Part shown: positions 1 through 9,600 of the stretch, piece after piece
How the letters are laid out: each line of letters begins with the position of its first letter
How positions within the stretch are numbered: position 1 is the first letter of the stretch
Assembly (NCBI GenBank): GCA_020403045.1
Contig: JADBYK010000040.1
Coordinates: forward strand, 1-34,490
Reading direction: 5' to 3'
DNA from: Cytophagales bacterium
GTDB taxonomy: Bacteria; Bacteroidota; Bacteroidia; Cytophagales; Cyclobacteriaceae
DNA: 34,490 bases
Made by a program: the position numbers and the translations under genes
The notes under the pieces: generated by a model
Databases searched by the model: none
The model's input: the letters and a program-made list of their open reading frames with translations, nothing else
What the model was told of the DNA's origin: nothing

Positions 1-46
1 TCAAAAACTCGGCATGCTCTTTTGAGAGAATAATTTCTTCGTTCAT
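1..46 (-). CDS. Partial gene start running off the left edge, unknown product
   Basis: An ATG on the minus strand at 46 opens a frame without stops to the window edge, giving the first 15 residues MNEEIILSKEHAEFL. It lies 26 bases after the stop of the preceding same-strand gene, so it could be the next gene of that cluster. No clear ribosome-binding site is visible, as is usual in Bacteroidota. Too little is present to name a function. Confidence 0.4.
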   Translation of the reverse strand, partial: MNEEIILSKEHAEFL

Positions 47-72
47 CAAAACAAAACTAACGAAAGTACCCG

Positions 73-396
73 TTATCCAAGTTTATCTCGCTTGTTGGTG
101 AGCCCTGCGCCATTGCTCACACGCAACACCAACAAGGGCGGAGTAAGAGCCAAACCTACTCCAAACATTGATTTACCGAATGCCTTACCTACTGAATTCA
201 TCACTTTGTATTCATTGAAAACAGCTGTTACATTTTTTGAATAGCCCCTAAAATTCCCAAAGGAATTATGAAGTTTGAACCTAGAGTCATTTACAAGGAC
301 ATCTCTAACCTTATTCATGTAATAAAGTTGGTTGAATGTTTCTGACGTTCCCATCAGATAAGCAGCAACGTTTGCCGCGTCCTTATAACTACCCAT
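73..396 (-). CDS. Small hypothetical protein (107 aa)
   Basis: This open frame codes for 107 residues with no family I recognise. The C-terminal third is rather hydrophobic (GVGLALTPPLLVLRV). The frame continues upstream of the ATG as plausible protein (DEYCARIRAFYAG) until a stop inside the end of the upstream gene. The real protein may therefore start at a non-ATG codon, or this may be a fragment of a longer ancestral protein. It follows the 172-aa membrane protein gene with 34 bases between stop and ATG, on the same strand, which suggests one transcript. It could be a remnant toxin tail or an immunity-like protein; neither is shown by sequence. Confidence 0.5.
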   Translation of the reverse strand: MGSYKDAANVAAYLMGTSETFNQLYYMNKVRDVLVNDSRFKLHNSFGNFRGYSKNVTAVFNEYKVMNSVGKAFGKSMFGVGLALTPPLLVLRVSNGAGLTNKRDKLG

Positions 397-430
397 GCCG
401 GCATAGAAGGCCCTAATCCGGGCACAATAC

Positions 431-949
431 TCATCGGTCTTGTGGCTCTGCCGCTAGCTTGTTCACGCGCCCTTGAATAAACCATATGCCAATTGGAAAA
501 ACTAAAATACATAGTGCTATGCCAATAATTTTTCCAAGATCAACTGTTGATCCGACTTGACTAATTTGAATAATCATTGCACTGAAAAATACACAGTACA
601 ATAAGGCTGCAATAAAAACTATATGTATTGAGAATTGAATCCAGTCTTCCAGCATCCAACCAATTCCAATTTGAGAAAGATTGTAACTCACATTTGATAT
701 CAAAAAATAGGGCAAGTACAACATTGCGCCTCCAAAGCAAATTGAGAATATAGTTCTTGCGAAAGACTGACGACTTAAACCCAATAAGAAACTGACTGCC
801 CAAATCCAACCGAGTAACAGGCAACAATTAAGCAGCGTAAAAATAAGTACGAACCAAAACTCAATTTTAGTCGGAATGACTTGAATTAGAATTTGTGGAA
901 TTATCCACAAACCAGAATACTGCCAATGTTTTAGCCTTAAAAAAATCAT
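431..949 (-). CDS. Small integral membrane protein (172 aa), unknown function
   Basis: The translation has about four hydrophobic segments (roughly residues 33-57, 64-88, 105-130 and 138-160) and a polar tail rich in Arg, Lys and Glu, so an inner-membrane protein is likely. No enzymatic motif is visible and I recognise no family. Its ATG overlaps the TGA of the upstream 94-aa frame by ATGA, a sign of translational coupling. Placed directly after a short protein resembling a toxin tail, it could be a membrane immunity protein, but this is only inferred from position and topology. Confidence 0.6.
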   Translation of the reverse strand: MIFLRLKHWQYSGLWIIPQILIQVIPTKIEFWFVLIFTLLNCCLLLGWIWAVSFLLGLSRQSFARTIFSICFGGAMLYLPYFLISNVSYNLSQIGIGWMLEDWIQFSIHIVFIAALLYCVFFSAMIIQISQVGSTVDLGKIIGIALCILVFPIGIWFIQGRVNKLAAEPQDR

Positions 950-1230
950 TTCATTGGGGTTTTGGCCGTTATTCTTATTATCCCCAGACTAATCGACCAC
1001 GAGCTACTTAGGTCGGTTGATTTCAATTGACCACTCCTATCATAAGTACCGCCAAAATTAATGCCGAGAAAATTACCTGACAAAGTTTTATTGAAGCCAG
1101 ACGAATAATAATTTCCATCTGACTTGTCTATTTTTTGTGAGATCCCGACATCCAAGCCCACTGACAGTGGCTGTTTAAACAACTTTGCCCCTAATGAAGA
1201 TGAATTCGATAAGTTAGCTTTTCCATCCAT
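946..1230 (-). CDS. Short Gly/Ser-rich hypothetical protein (94 aa), possible C-terminal remnant
   Basis: This 94-residue frame is rich in Gly, Ser and alternating beta-prone stretches (for example FNKTLSGNFLGINFGGTYD). It has no signal peptide or recognised domain. The texture resembles the extreme C-terminus of Bacteroidota Rhs-like or outer-membrane proteins, so it could be a detached tail of a larger ancestral gene. The ATG at 1230 sits about 8 bases from a REP-like palindrome (1238-1260). The stop overlaps the next gene's ATG. A genuine small gene and a degraded remnant are both possible. Confidence 0.45.
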   Translation of the reverse strand: MDGKANLSNSSSLGAKLFKQPLSVGLDVGISQKIDKSDGNYYSSGFNKTLSGNFLGINFGGTYDRSGQLKSTDLSSSWSISLGIIRITAKTPMK

Positions 1231-1237
1231 CTTGTCA

Positions 1238-1291
1238 TTGGTCAGGAGACCAACAATAACTAAAAACTAAAAATTACTTACCAACAATAAC
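1238..1291. repeat. REP-like palindrome with two copies of ACCAACAATAAC
   Basis: TTGGTC (1238-1243), loop AGGA, then GACCAA (1248-1253) form a hairpin. The word ACCAACAATAAC occurs at 1249-1260 and again at 1280-1291. The same hairpin and word recur at 3033-3055 on the other side of the neighbouring gene, so this is a dispersed intergenic repeat. A transcription-terminator role for the upstream 543-aa gene is possible. Confidence 0.6.
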
Positions 1292-1336
1292 GGAGGTAGT
1301 CATTTTGAATTTAGTGCCGAAGGGTTGATCTCACTA

Positions 1337-2905
1337 CTATTTCTTCACCTTCTTCTTCATCGGGAACTCAAACCCTATCCGGATGTTGAGTCGATCGGGA
1401 AAGGGCACTTTGTCTTTGTCGCTCCAAAGGCGATACATGGTCTGCACGTTGCCTACTACCGTTTTTGATATTTTGAATTCTTTCTTCAAACCAATCAGTG
1501 CGCTCCACTCCCAATCTCTTTTTCCTAGATCACCCGTATTGATAATCAGTGGCGGAAGAATTGCGTTTAGCCATTCGATATCAGCACGTGCTTGAAAGCC
1601 TCTCGGTAATAGAAATTCGGTATAGTTGCGTAACCCAAAAACACGCTCGGGAATGGTAGGCTTCCAGTCATCAAAAGTAATGCGCTCCACCCAACCAATG
1701 CCGGATTTAAATCGTGGCGAGATGCGGTACGCTATGGACGGATTTAGATCCAGTAGCACATTTTTCTGAGTCATGATCTGAAGTGTTAATGCTGGCACCA
1801 ATCGTTCGCGAAGAGGTTTGCCTTTCAACGGATTGGGCAATCGCTTGGGCAAGTCCGCCATACTCTTCACTTCACTGTATTTACTTTTTAGGCTGGTCAT
1901 CTTGTCCATTGAGCCCTTCAAGATATCTTCTTTGCCGGCAAAGTGATTGGTCGCTTCTTTCATTACCATTTCCTTCGCTTGTTCTTTGGCTGCAGACAAT
2001 GCAATTGAATCTGGGTTGGCCAACTGCTTTTTGTATTTCTCTAACTCGGTTTTTTTTCCGTCAATCTCCTTTAAGCCTTCCACATTTTTCAATTCATCTG
2101 TGGCTTTTTTCTCCAGGCTTTTTGCATCTGACAGATTCCCTTTTGAAATGTTTTGGATGTCTTTGCCATAATTGCCTGCCTCTTTGGTCAAGTCGGTGAT
2201 CTCCTTTGTTCCCTTCGTGATATCGTCTATCGAGCCCAGTCCCGACAAGGCAGGCGCACTCGTGCTGAGGAGATTCGCACCGCCTAGTGTTGGTGCGTTG
2301 AGTCCTTCAGGCAAATTAACGCCCGGCAGACCGGAAGACCCGCCACCAATGTTTGGGATGATTCCATTTACAGTTGGAATTTGATATGAACTCAGCGATT
2401 GTTGTACTTTGTCAGTATGCTCTTTCACCTCTGGTGGAAGATCTAACGAGTTTAGACCATCTGTGGCCTTGCTCTTCAGCTTCTCTACTTCGCTCTTCAT
2501 TTCCCCTATTTTTTTCTTACTCAAATTGCTTACGCTGTCTAACTTTTGAGTTAACTCAATAGTAGGCAGTTTGAGGGCTTGAAGACTATCGATTTTCCTT
2601 TGAAGTAATCCTTGGGTTTCGTTGAGTTGATTAATTGGTTTCTGAAAAGTCAATTGCAGACTATCGGCTTTTGATTGGAAAGCGGAACGAACGGAATCGA
2701 CTTTGTGGTAGGATGCACGGACAGTGCTATCGCCTGGAAGTTGAAGGCTATCTAATTTAGCTGAAAGTTTACCGTTTGCCGAATCGAGTTGTATTGTTAT
2801 GTTATCTATTCGCTTTGTTGGCAAGCGCAAACTATCATTGATGGATTGCGAAAATCCAGCTTGGTAGGATAACAAAATGAATATCGAAAGCAGTGCACTT
2901 TTCAC
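1337..2905 (-). CDS. Secreted coiled-coil protein with C-terminal outer-membrane barrel-like domain
   Basis: The frame is open from a TTG at 2968, but a GTG at 2905 gives a textbook signal peptide (KSALLSIFILLSYQAGFSQ), so I place the start there (about 522 residues). After the signal comes a long region rich in Lys, Leu, Ser and Asp with heptad-like spacing (KIDSLQ, KLDSLQ, KKKIGEMKSEVEKL), predicted coiled coil. A Gly/Pro-rich linker follows near residues 200-250, then more helical repeats. The last ~150 residues (ALTLQIMTQKNVLLDLNPSI onward, ending IRIGFEFPMKKKVKK) alternate like beta strands with aromatic ends, as in outer-membrane barrels. A periplasm-spanning envelope protein is a reasonable reading. 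I know no named homologue. REP-like sequence lies on both sides of the gene. Confidence 0.75.
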   Translation of the reverse strand: MKSALLSIFILLSYQAGFSQSINDSLRLPTKRIDNITIQLDSANGKLSAKLDSLQLPGDSTVRASYHKVDSVRSAFQSKADSLQLTFQKPINQLNETQGLLQRKIDSLQALKLPTIELTQKLDSVSNLSKKKIGEMKSEVEKLKSKATDGLNSLDLPPEVKEHTDKVQQSLSSYQIPTVNGIIPNIGGGSSGLPGVNLPEGLNAPTLGGANLLSTSAPALSGLGSIDDITKGTKEITDLTKEAGNYGKDIQNISKGNLSDAKSLEKKATDELKNVEGLKEIDGKKTELEKYKKQLANPDSIALSAAKEQAKEMVMKEATNHFAGKEDILKGSMDKMTSLKSKYSEVKSMADLPKRLPNPLKGKPLRERLVPALTLQIMTQKNVLLDLNPSIAYRISPRFKSGIGWVERITFDDWKPTIPERVFGLRNYTEFLLPRGFQARADIEWLNAILPPLIINTGDLGKRDWEWSALIGLKKEFKISKTVVGNVQTMYRLWSDKDKVPFPDRLNIRIGFEFPMKKKVKK

Positions 2906-2990
2906 ATAGTAAAAATACGAAATCGAATGATGAGTTTCCTTAACTATTCGCGTAGAATCAGTTGTCAATTATGGTGTTTTGAACAACAGT

Positions 2991-3055
2991 TTATTGTTGG
3001 GCTCTAGTAATTACTAGACTTCCTGGGAGATCGTTGGTCGGAGACCAACAATAAC
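2991..3055. repeat. 65-bp palindromic intergenic element
   Basis: TTATTGTTGG at 2991-3000 is the exact reverse complement of CCAACAATAA at 3045-3054. Inside lie the perfect 14-bp palindrome CTAGTAATTACTAG (3004-3017) and the hairpin GTTGGTC-GGA-GACCAAC (3033-3049). The right part matches the repeat at 1238-1260. It sits between two same-strand genes, upstream of the 543-aa frame. It looks like a small hairpin mobile or REP-like element; a terminator for the 187-aa lipoprotein gene is also possible. Confidence 0.6.
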
Positions 3056-3093
3056 AAAAAGTTCTTGACCAACATCAAACAAAAGGTAAAAAA

Positions 3094-3657
3094 CTAATCT
3101 GGATAACGGACGCTTGGCATTCCTTGCTCATTCAATAGCTCACCAATTTGTCTTAGTATTTCATATTCCTCAATGGTTGAAGGCATCACATACTTATACC
3201 TAAGTTGCCTTATAAAGTGAGGTGGGCTTGGTACTATCTGCTTGCCAATAACAATTCGAGGTTTAATTGTTTCCACGGTTACTCTAGTTAGTCCATTACT
3301 AACTTCGTCTAAATGTAAATGCAATCCAAATTGATATTCGGCAGCCGAGCCTTCAACAAAATAAATATGTGATTTAAAAATAAAAAAGTCTTCTTGTTCA
3401 AGGTAAAAGTCTCCCCGATTAGAAGGATGATCAAAAATCTCCAGCGTATCTAGGGGTTCACCACCGCTTTCTCGGTAATGTAAAATCAGATGCATCTCTC
3501 TAAATCTATCAACTTCAAGAATAAGTTGATTCCTTAGGTTTTCTTTGGAAGTGTGAAAAACATAGCTTATTGGATTAGGTGAGTTTGGTTTCTTTTCGGT
3601 AGGAAGACTTGTGCAAGCAATCAACAAAAGTAGGAGTATATAATAATTGAGGCGCAT
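3094..3657 (-). CDS. Lipoprotein (187 aa), candidate immunity protein of the adjacent Rhs toxin
   Basis: The N-terminus is a lipoprotein signal: a hydrophobic core of Leu/Ile ending in L-I-A-C with the lipidated cysteine at residue 15. The mature part is a mixed alpha/beta, charged protein with no family I recognise. The gene begins 19 bases after the stop of the giant Rhs gene on the same strand, the usual position of an immunity gene behind an Rhs toxin tip. The tip carries a phospholipase C-like motif, so an envelope-anchored antidote would be in the right compartment. The lipoprotein signal is directly visible; the immunity role is inferred from position. Confidence 0.75.
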   Translation of the reverse strand: MRLNYYILLLLLIACTSLPTEKKPNSPNPISYVFHTSKENLRNQLILEVDRFREMHLILHYRESGGEPLDTLEIFDHPSNRGDFYLEQEDFFIFKSHIYFVEGSAAEYQFGLHLHLDEVSNGLTRVTVETIKPRIVIGKQIVPSPPHFIRQLRYKYVMPSTIEEYEILRQIGELLNEQGMPSVRYPD

Positions 3658-3676
3658 GGCTGTTTTAATCTGTTAT

Positions 3677-6600
3677 TTACTTGTTTAACAAAGTGCTTCC
3701 AACTGCTTTATGGTAATAAGCTCTGATCGACCAAATTGCCGCTTCAACCCCCTCAAGTGTAAAAGATTCTCTCAGAACATGCCAGGCTCCTCCAATGTAG
3801 TCAGTTGGATTCCAAGTCTGCCATCCCCTATGGCTAGGCGAGTGAATATCCATTAATGGATGCATTCCCATACCAAGGCTAAAATAAGCAAGCTCCTGAA
3901 AATTTCCCTTACCAATATAGAATTTGAAATCGACAAGATGTGAATTCAAATAATTTGATAACGCGCGTTCTCCTTGACTTCGTGACTGTCTTGGGCCAAG
4001 CATAGCATGCATAAAAGAATACTCTGCGGTTTGAAATCTTTGAGTATCCGCGAACTCGCTCCCATCGATTAGCCATTCAATCTGCTCATTTGTTAAGAAC
4101 CCCTTGAAAGCTTCCTTTACTATGTAAGAATGAGTGTAGAAAGGGTAGGGAAAAAGTTTATCTGCTGAAGCTATCATGTTTTTCAAAGCTGGCGTCCACA
4201 ATCTATCATACCCTGTTACAGTGCCGCCACTCACAAACAGTTTATAAGCTTCATACTTATTGCGATCATATTCTATTGTACCATTAAAGGGTGTGCCCTC
4301 TTGCCTCATCGCCCAACTCACTTGTGTCGGGAAAGCAAAATGCCCTGTGCTTCCACCTGAGTTTACATACACCGGTCCCCTGATATTTGGCAAATAGCTG
4401 GATTGCAAAAAGCTTATCACAGAAAAATAAGGGTTCATCCCCATGCCCGCGTACCCATAGCCTCCATAACTGCCCCCCCCACCTGGGTCCATTGGTGCGC
4501 GGTTCATGGCCGATATGCCATCCAAACCTATCTCGGCCATGTAGCAGGCTTCGCACAAAGGCTCGGCCCCATTCACATCACTAAATGTAACGGGGTCATT
4601 GAAAGAAAAATTATAGGGGCTCAAGCTAGAGTACTTATCGCTCATCGGGTCTACCCCGTTCATCCTGCCCAATATAGGGTCGTAGTGCCTGTACTCCAAA
4701 TCATAAAAATTACTGGTGGTGTTTAGCTCTGTGCCGCCATTGCCGAGGAAGTTGTTCTTCACCGCATTCACCCGCGTCCAACTGTTCTGTGTGGTGGATT
4801 GGAATGGGTAATACTCGTTGTACTGCACCACGTTGCTAGGCGTGTAGGTTACCGTTACATCGTCAAAATATGCGTCCACCAGTGTGGGATGCTCGTTGCT
4901 CAGATATACGTACACAAAGCACTCTTCTTTGGCGGTGTACTCGCGCATCAGGTACTCGTGCGGCACCACTGGTGTGGCACCGTTTTGCGCGGCAACCGTG
5001 GTCACCTGTTTATAGGCGATGTCAAGCACGCGATTGTTCTTGTCCAGCACCAGCAGGTTCACAAATATCTTGGGGGCGGTGGCATTCTCGCTCTGGCCGT
5101 TGCCACCCGCCACCGCGCTGCCCCAACTGCTCACCCCTGCGCTGGGTGTGCCCACTTCACCTCCTGCTGGCGTTGGCAGTGCAAAGGCCGTGAGCAATGC
5201 GCTCGCAAAACTGCTGAGGGTGCTGGTGGTGCCAATGAGGTTTTGGTACTTGGCATACGCCTCTACTTTCACTTTGTCGCCCGCAAACAGCCGGTAGCTC
5301 TTGGCAAGACCCACGCGGCCATTCACACCACCGTTCAAAAGCTGCGAGGTGGTGCCCAAGGGCGTGCGGTTGAAAAGTGAAAAGCCGCTTCGGTTCACAT
5401 AGTTTTGGAAGTTGCCATTGGTGGTGGCTTCAAAATCTGCCGTTACTGGTTGTGCTGTTTGCGGTGCGCTGGTGAACAGCAACCGTGTGTTTCCCTGATG
5501 ATCGGCTATGGCATATTGGTATTCAAAGTTGGCACCGTTTTTCACCACTCTTCCTTCTGGTGAAGAGAAGAAACTCAAATTGTTATTCTCGTACACGAAG
5601 CCGCCAACATAATCTGTGGTACTTGTCAGCACCAAGGGCGAGCCCGTCCACACCTGCATTTTTGTTTTGTTGCCCGCGGCATCATAGAAATAATCCAAGC
5701 GCCTGTTGTTGTTGAAGGTGATCTGCCTCGGCTTGCCCAGCACGTTGTAGGTAATGCCATTGCTGCTCGTGCCCACAATTATGCCCTTATTGTCATCGCG
5801 TGTTAGGCTGCCATCGCTGCCATATGCATATTCCGCACTGTTGGCGGAGTTCACGTTCTTGAAATCGCCAACCCCAACGTTGTTCGCCACTGCGTCTTCC
5901 ACCCGTGTCAGCCTGTCTAGGTTATTGGCATATGTGTAGGTAAGGTTGTCAACAGTAACAAAGTCATTGATTACGGTTGCACCCAAGAGCCTTCGGCTGT
6001 TTTGGTTCCTCGTCAGGGTTTTTATGTTGCCGTTGTGGTCGTAGGTCATGTTCTCATTCAGCGTGTTCAACTCGCGCGCCCAGCCCGTGCCATCGTGCGC
6101 CTGAAAGGTGGCGGTTTTCAAGCGGTCGCTTTTGTCGTAGAGATATTTGTAGCTGCGCTGGTCGATGGCGCCCGTGGTGCCGAGCCCTTTCCATTTTACG
6201 GCCGCAATGTTGCCGTTGTAGTACACTTTGTCATTAGCTCCGCTGTTCAGCCCGGTCTCAGTGGTGTTGTAAAGCAGTTCCATTCCAAAATAATCAGTGG
6301 CCTCATCGTTGTTGGCGCTGTTCAAGTTCAGTTGCGCGTTGTTGATGGACTTGAGCCATCCGCGGATTGTATATCGGTAATCTACGCTCTGCAAAAATTG
6401 ATTGTTACCCACAGCTGTCTCGTGCAGTTTTTTATCTACCACTTGGCCGAGGGCATTGTATTCATATTGCGCGAGTAATTGTTCTGGGCTTGTGTTAATT
6501 TTCCTAAATGTTCTCAGCACTCGCCCTGTGCGGTCATAGTCGCTGCGGTCTTCCAGCACCACACTTGTGGTGGCGTTTTGAAAGTGACTGGTTTTGATCT

Positions 6601-9600
6601 TCAGCACTTTCACAAAATCATAAACCGTAGTCTGCACATCGGCCACGGTGAGGTACAAGGGGTTGTTGCTGCGAGTTTGTATCGGTCGCTCATACCTATC
6701 GTAAAACACACAGTTGATCAGCCAGTTGGCTGTGGCAGTGCCAGCAGCATCTATCACTCGCGTGCGACTGCCCGTGGGTTTGTTCCGCGTGTTGGCAAGG
6801 GCACTCGCTTCTTGTCCGGCAAAGTGATTATTGATGTACGTGTAGTCGGGTGTGCCGTTGCGGTCAAAGTCGTAATGGTCGTAATAATTTACAGCCAGTA
6901 TCGTTAAGTTGGCCGTGGGGTACACTGTGTTGCTGTAACCAAATGTGGTAGCGTTAACCAGCTCCGTCTCAAAAAAAGGTTGGGTGTTGTAGTTAAGTGC
7001 GTCCATCTCGCCTTGCAATACAGCACGCGTTACCGCACGCGCATAAAAGCCGCTGTAAACCACGCGGTTGTAGCGGTCATATTTCACAAACATCCATCGG
7101 TTCTGTGCACGCTGGTTACCGTCCTGCGTCATCACGGGGCGGTGGTAATTGTCGTACACGATCTGCTCCACAGCTGCGCCCGGCACTTTCTTTTCTACCA
7201 AGCGGCCTTTGGGATCATAGGTGTAGGTGTAAATCAATTCAGCAACACTGGTAAGTGTATCAACCGTACTAAGCATCTTCGTTGCCTTTGGTGGCACTTG
7301 GTATTTAAGTCTGCCAAAGTCATCGTAGATATAATAGGTCTCAAGCCATGCTGTTACCACACCTTCGAGTGTATCATCAATCTGCACTTGCTTCAGCACT
7401 GTTTGGCCCAGCGCGTTGGTATAGGTGCGCACCTGGTTGCCGTTTTCATCGGTTGCAATGGCCACGGCCACGCTGTTGTCGGGGTAGTTGCTGTTGGTGG
7501 TTCCATCGGGCTTCCAATAACGCACACGGTAGGTTGTAGCATTGTTGAGAGCGGTTATGCTGCGCACGGTTTTGTTGTTGCTGGGCTGCCAATCTTGCCC
7601 GGGCGCGCCTTGCTCGGTCACCCGCAGCGTGGGATCACTGGCGTATAAAGTGCGTGCAAATGGAAAATTGTCTTTCGCCACCTTAGCGGTGTTTTGGTAA
7701 AACAGGTATTGCTCGCTGGTGGTGTAGCTGGTGTGGCTCGCGCTGCCACGGATGGCGTTGGGGCGGTAGGTGCCCAAAGAGGTACTTACTGCGTAAGGCA
7801 AAAAAGTGGTGTCGGCCAAGCCTTGCCTGGAGGGTGCTGAAACGGAAACCACATCGCCCCCTTGCGGGCTTTGGCCCACGCCTATGCTCTGCACAGTACG
7901 GCCAAGGCCATCTTGGTAACGGATGCTCTGCAGTAGTTGACTTGTTTGCAGGGTATAGAGGGAGGTACTTTCGGTAACACCCTCCACCAGCACGACCGTT
8001 TGACCCACGGCATTCTGTGTGTTTTCGTAATATGTGACCACGCTGTTTACGGTGGTAACGGGCGAGGTAGCGGGCGTGGCCGCGGCTGAGCCCTTCACTT
8101 CCACAAAGTAGCGGCCGGGCTGTGTGGCGGTGTACTGTTGTGCCGTGGCTCCTGCAATGGGCGTGCTTTCGCGGTACCATTGGTAAGAGGCATAGGTGTT
8201 GTTAACGGTCAATACAACCGAACCGCCATACGGCAACCATTGCGAGGTACTGGGCGAAATGGTGACGGCCGGGTAGAGGTAAATATTGGCTTGTGTGGAT
8301 ATTGCCTCTGCGCACTCATTGTTTTTGCTAATAGCACGGAAGGAGGTATTTTGAGAGATGTTGTAAGTGTAAGAAGTGAGGTTGTATGTGCTGCCGATGG
8401 CCGTCCAGCCAGTGCCGGTATTCTGTTCCCACCGCGGCACGTAGCCATTGCTGCCCGTGAGGTTGAGCGTGCCTGTGGCCGTGGAAGCATATACATAACG
8501 GTCGATCACGTTCAAATTGCCGCCCAACGTGGGGTCATACAAAAAACTGATGTATTTAATATTGGAAGCTACCTCTGCGCATACACCGCTTTTTACAATA
8601 GCGCGGTAGCTCACCAATTGGTTCACGTTGCTGAAGTTGTAAGTGGCTGAGGCCGTGTTTGCAATGGCCTGCCAACCTGCCCCTTGGTTATAGTTTTGTT
8701 CCCATCGCAGCACGTTGCCCACATGCCCGGTTAGCGTAAAGGTGCCGCTGGCCGGCTTGCAATAGCTCTCGTTGGTCGAGCCCCCAGTAATGGTGCCGCC
8801 TACGCTTGTGGGTGATATGGCGACCGTGGTGATGGATGAGTAAGTGCCTCCGCATACACCGCTCACTACGTAGGCACGGTATTGCGTGGTAATTGTCACA
8901 TTATTGTAGTTCTGCGAAGCGGTAGTGTTGGCGATGTTAGTCCATCCTGCGTTGTTCACGTTCTGCTCCCACCGCTGTACCGCGCCCGTGTGGCCGCTCA
9001 GCGTGAGCCAACCTGAAGCGCTGCTGCAAAAGGTGCCAGTCCCCGAAATGGCTCCCCCCACGGTATTAGGTGAAACAGAAACAATGGCCACGCTGGAATA
9101 AGCCCCTGCACACGTGCCGCTCACCACCCAAGCACGATATTGGGTAGTGGCAGCCGTAAGATTGCTATAACCTTGTGTGGCAGTGGTGTTGTTGATGTTC
9201 GTCCAGCCAGCATTGTTCACGTTCTGCTCCCACCGCTGTACCGCGCCCGTGTGGCCGCTCAGGGTGAACGTCCCACTGGCAGTACTACAAAAAGTACCCG
9301 CCCCTGAAATATTTCCCCCTTGGCTAGTGGGCGAAACCGTAACTGTTGCAATGGAAGAATATTGCCCCCCACATGGGCCGCTGACCACCCACGCGCGGTA
9401 TTGCGTAGTAGCCGTTACATTGCTATAGTTCAAAGAGGCAGTAGTGTTTCCTATAACTGTCCAACCTCCGTTATTTACGTTCTGCTCCCATCGAACTACG
9501 CTGCCTGTATGGCCGCTCAGTGTGAGCCAACCTGAAGCACTGGTGCAAAAGGTGCCAGCCCCCGAGATGCTTCCCCCAACGGTATTCGGTGAAATAGAAA

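Noticed and set aside
1783-2199. 138-residue plus-strand open frame
   Set aside because: Antisense to the coiled-coil protein gene; its Ser/Leu/Pro/Phe/Cys-rich translation mirrors Lys/Glu-rich coding on the other strand.
2906-2968. N-terminal extension of the coiled-coil protein from a TTG start
   Set aside because: The added 21 residues precede a complete signal peptide that begins at the GTG at 2905, which would bury the signal; the GTG start is more plausible.
7683-8180. 165-residue minus-strand open frame
   Set aside because: Same strand but another frame of the giant Rhs gene; His/Arg-rich out-of-frame translation with no family features.
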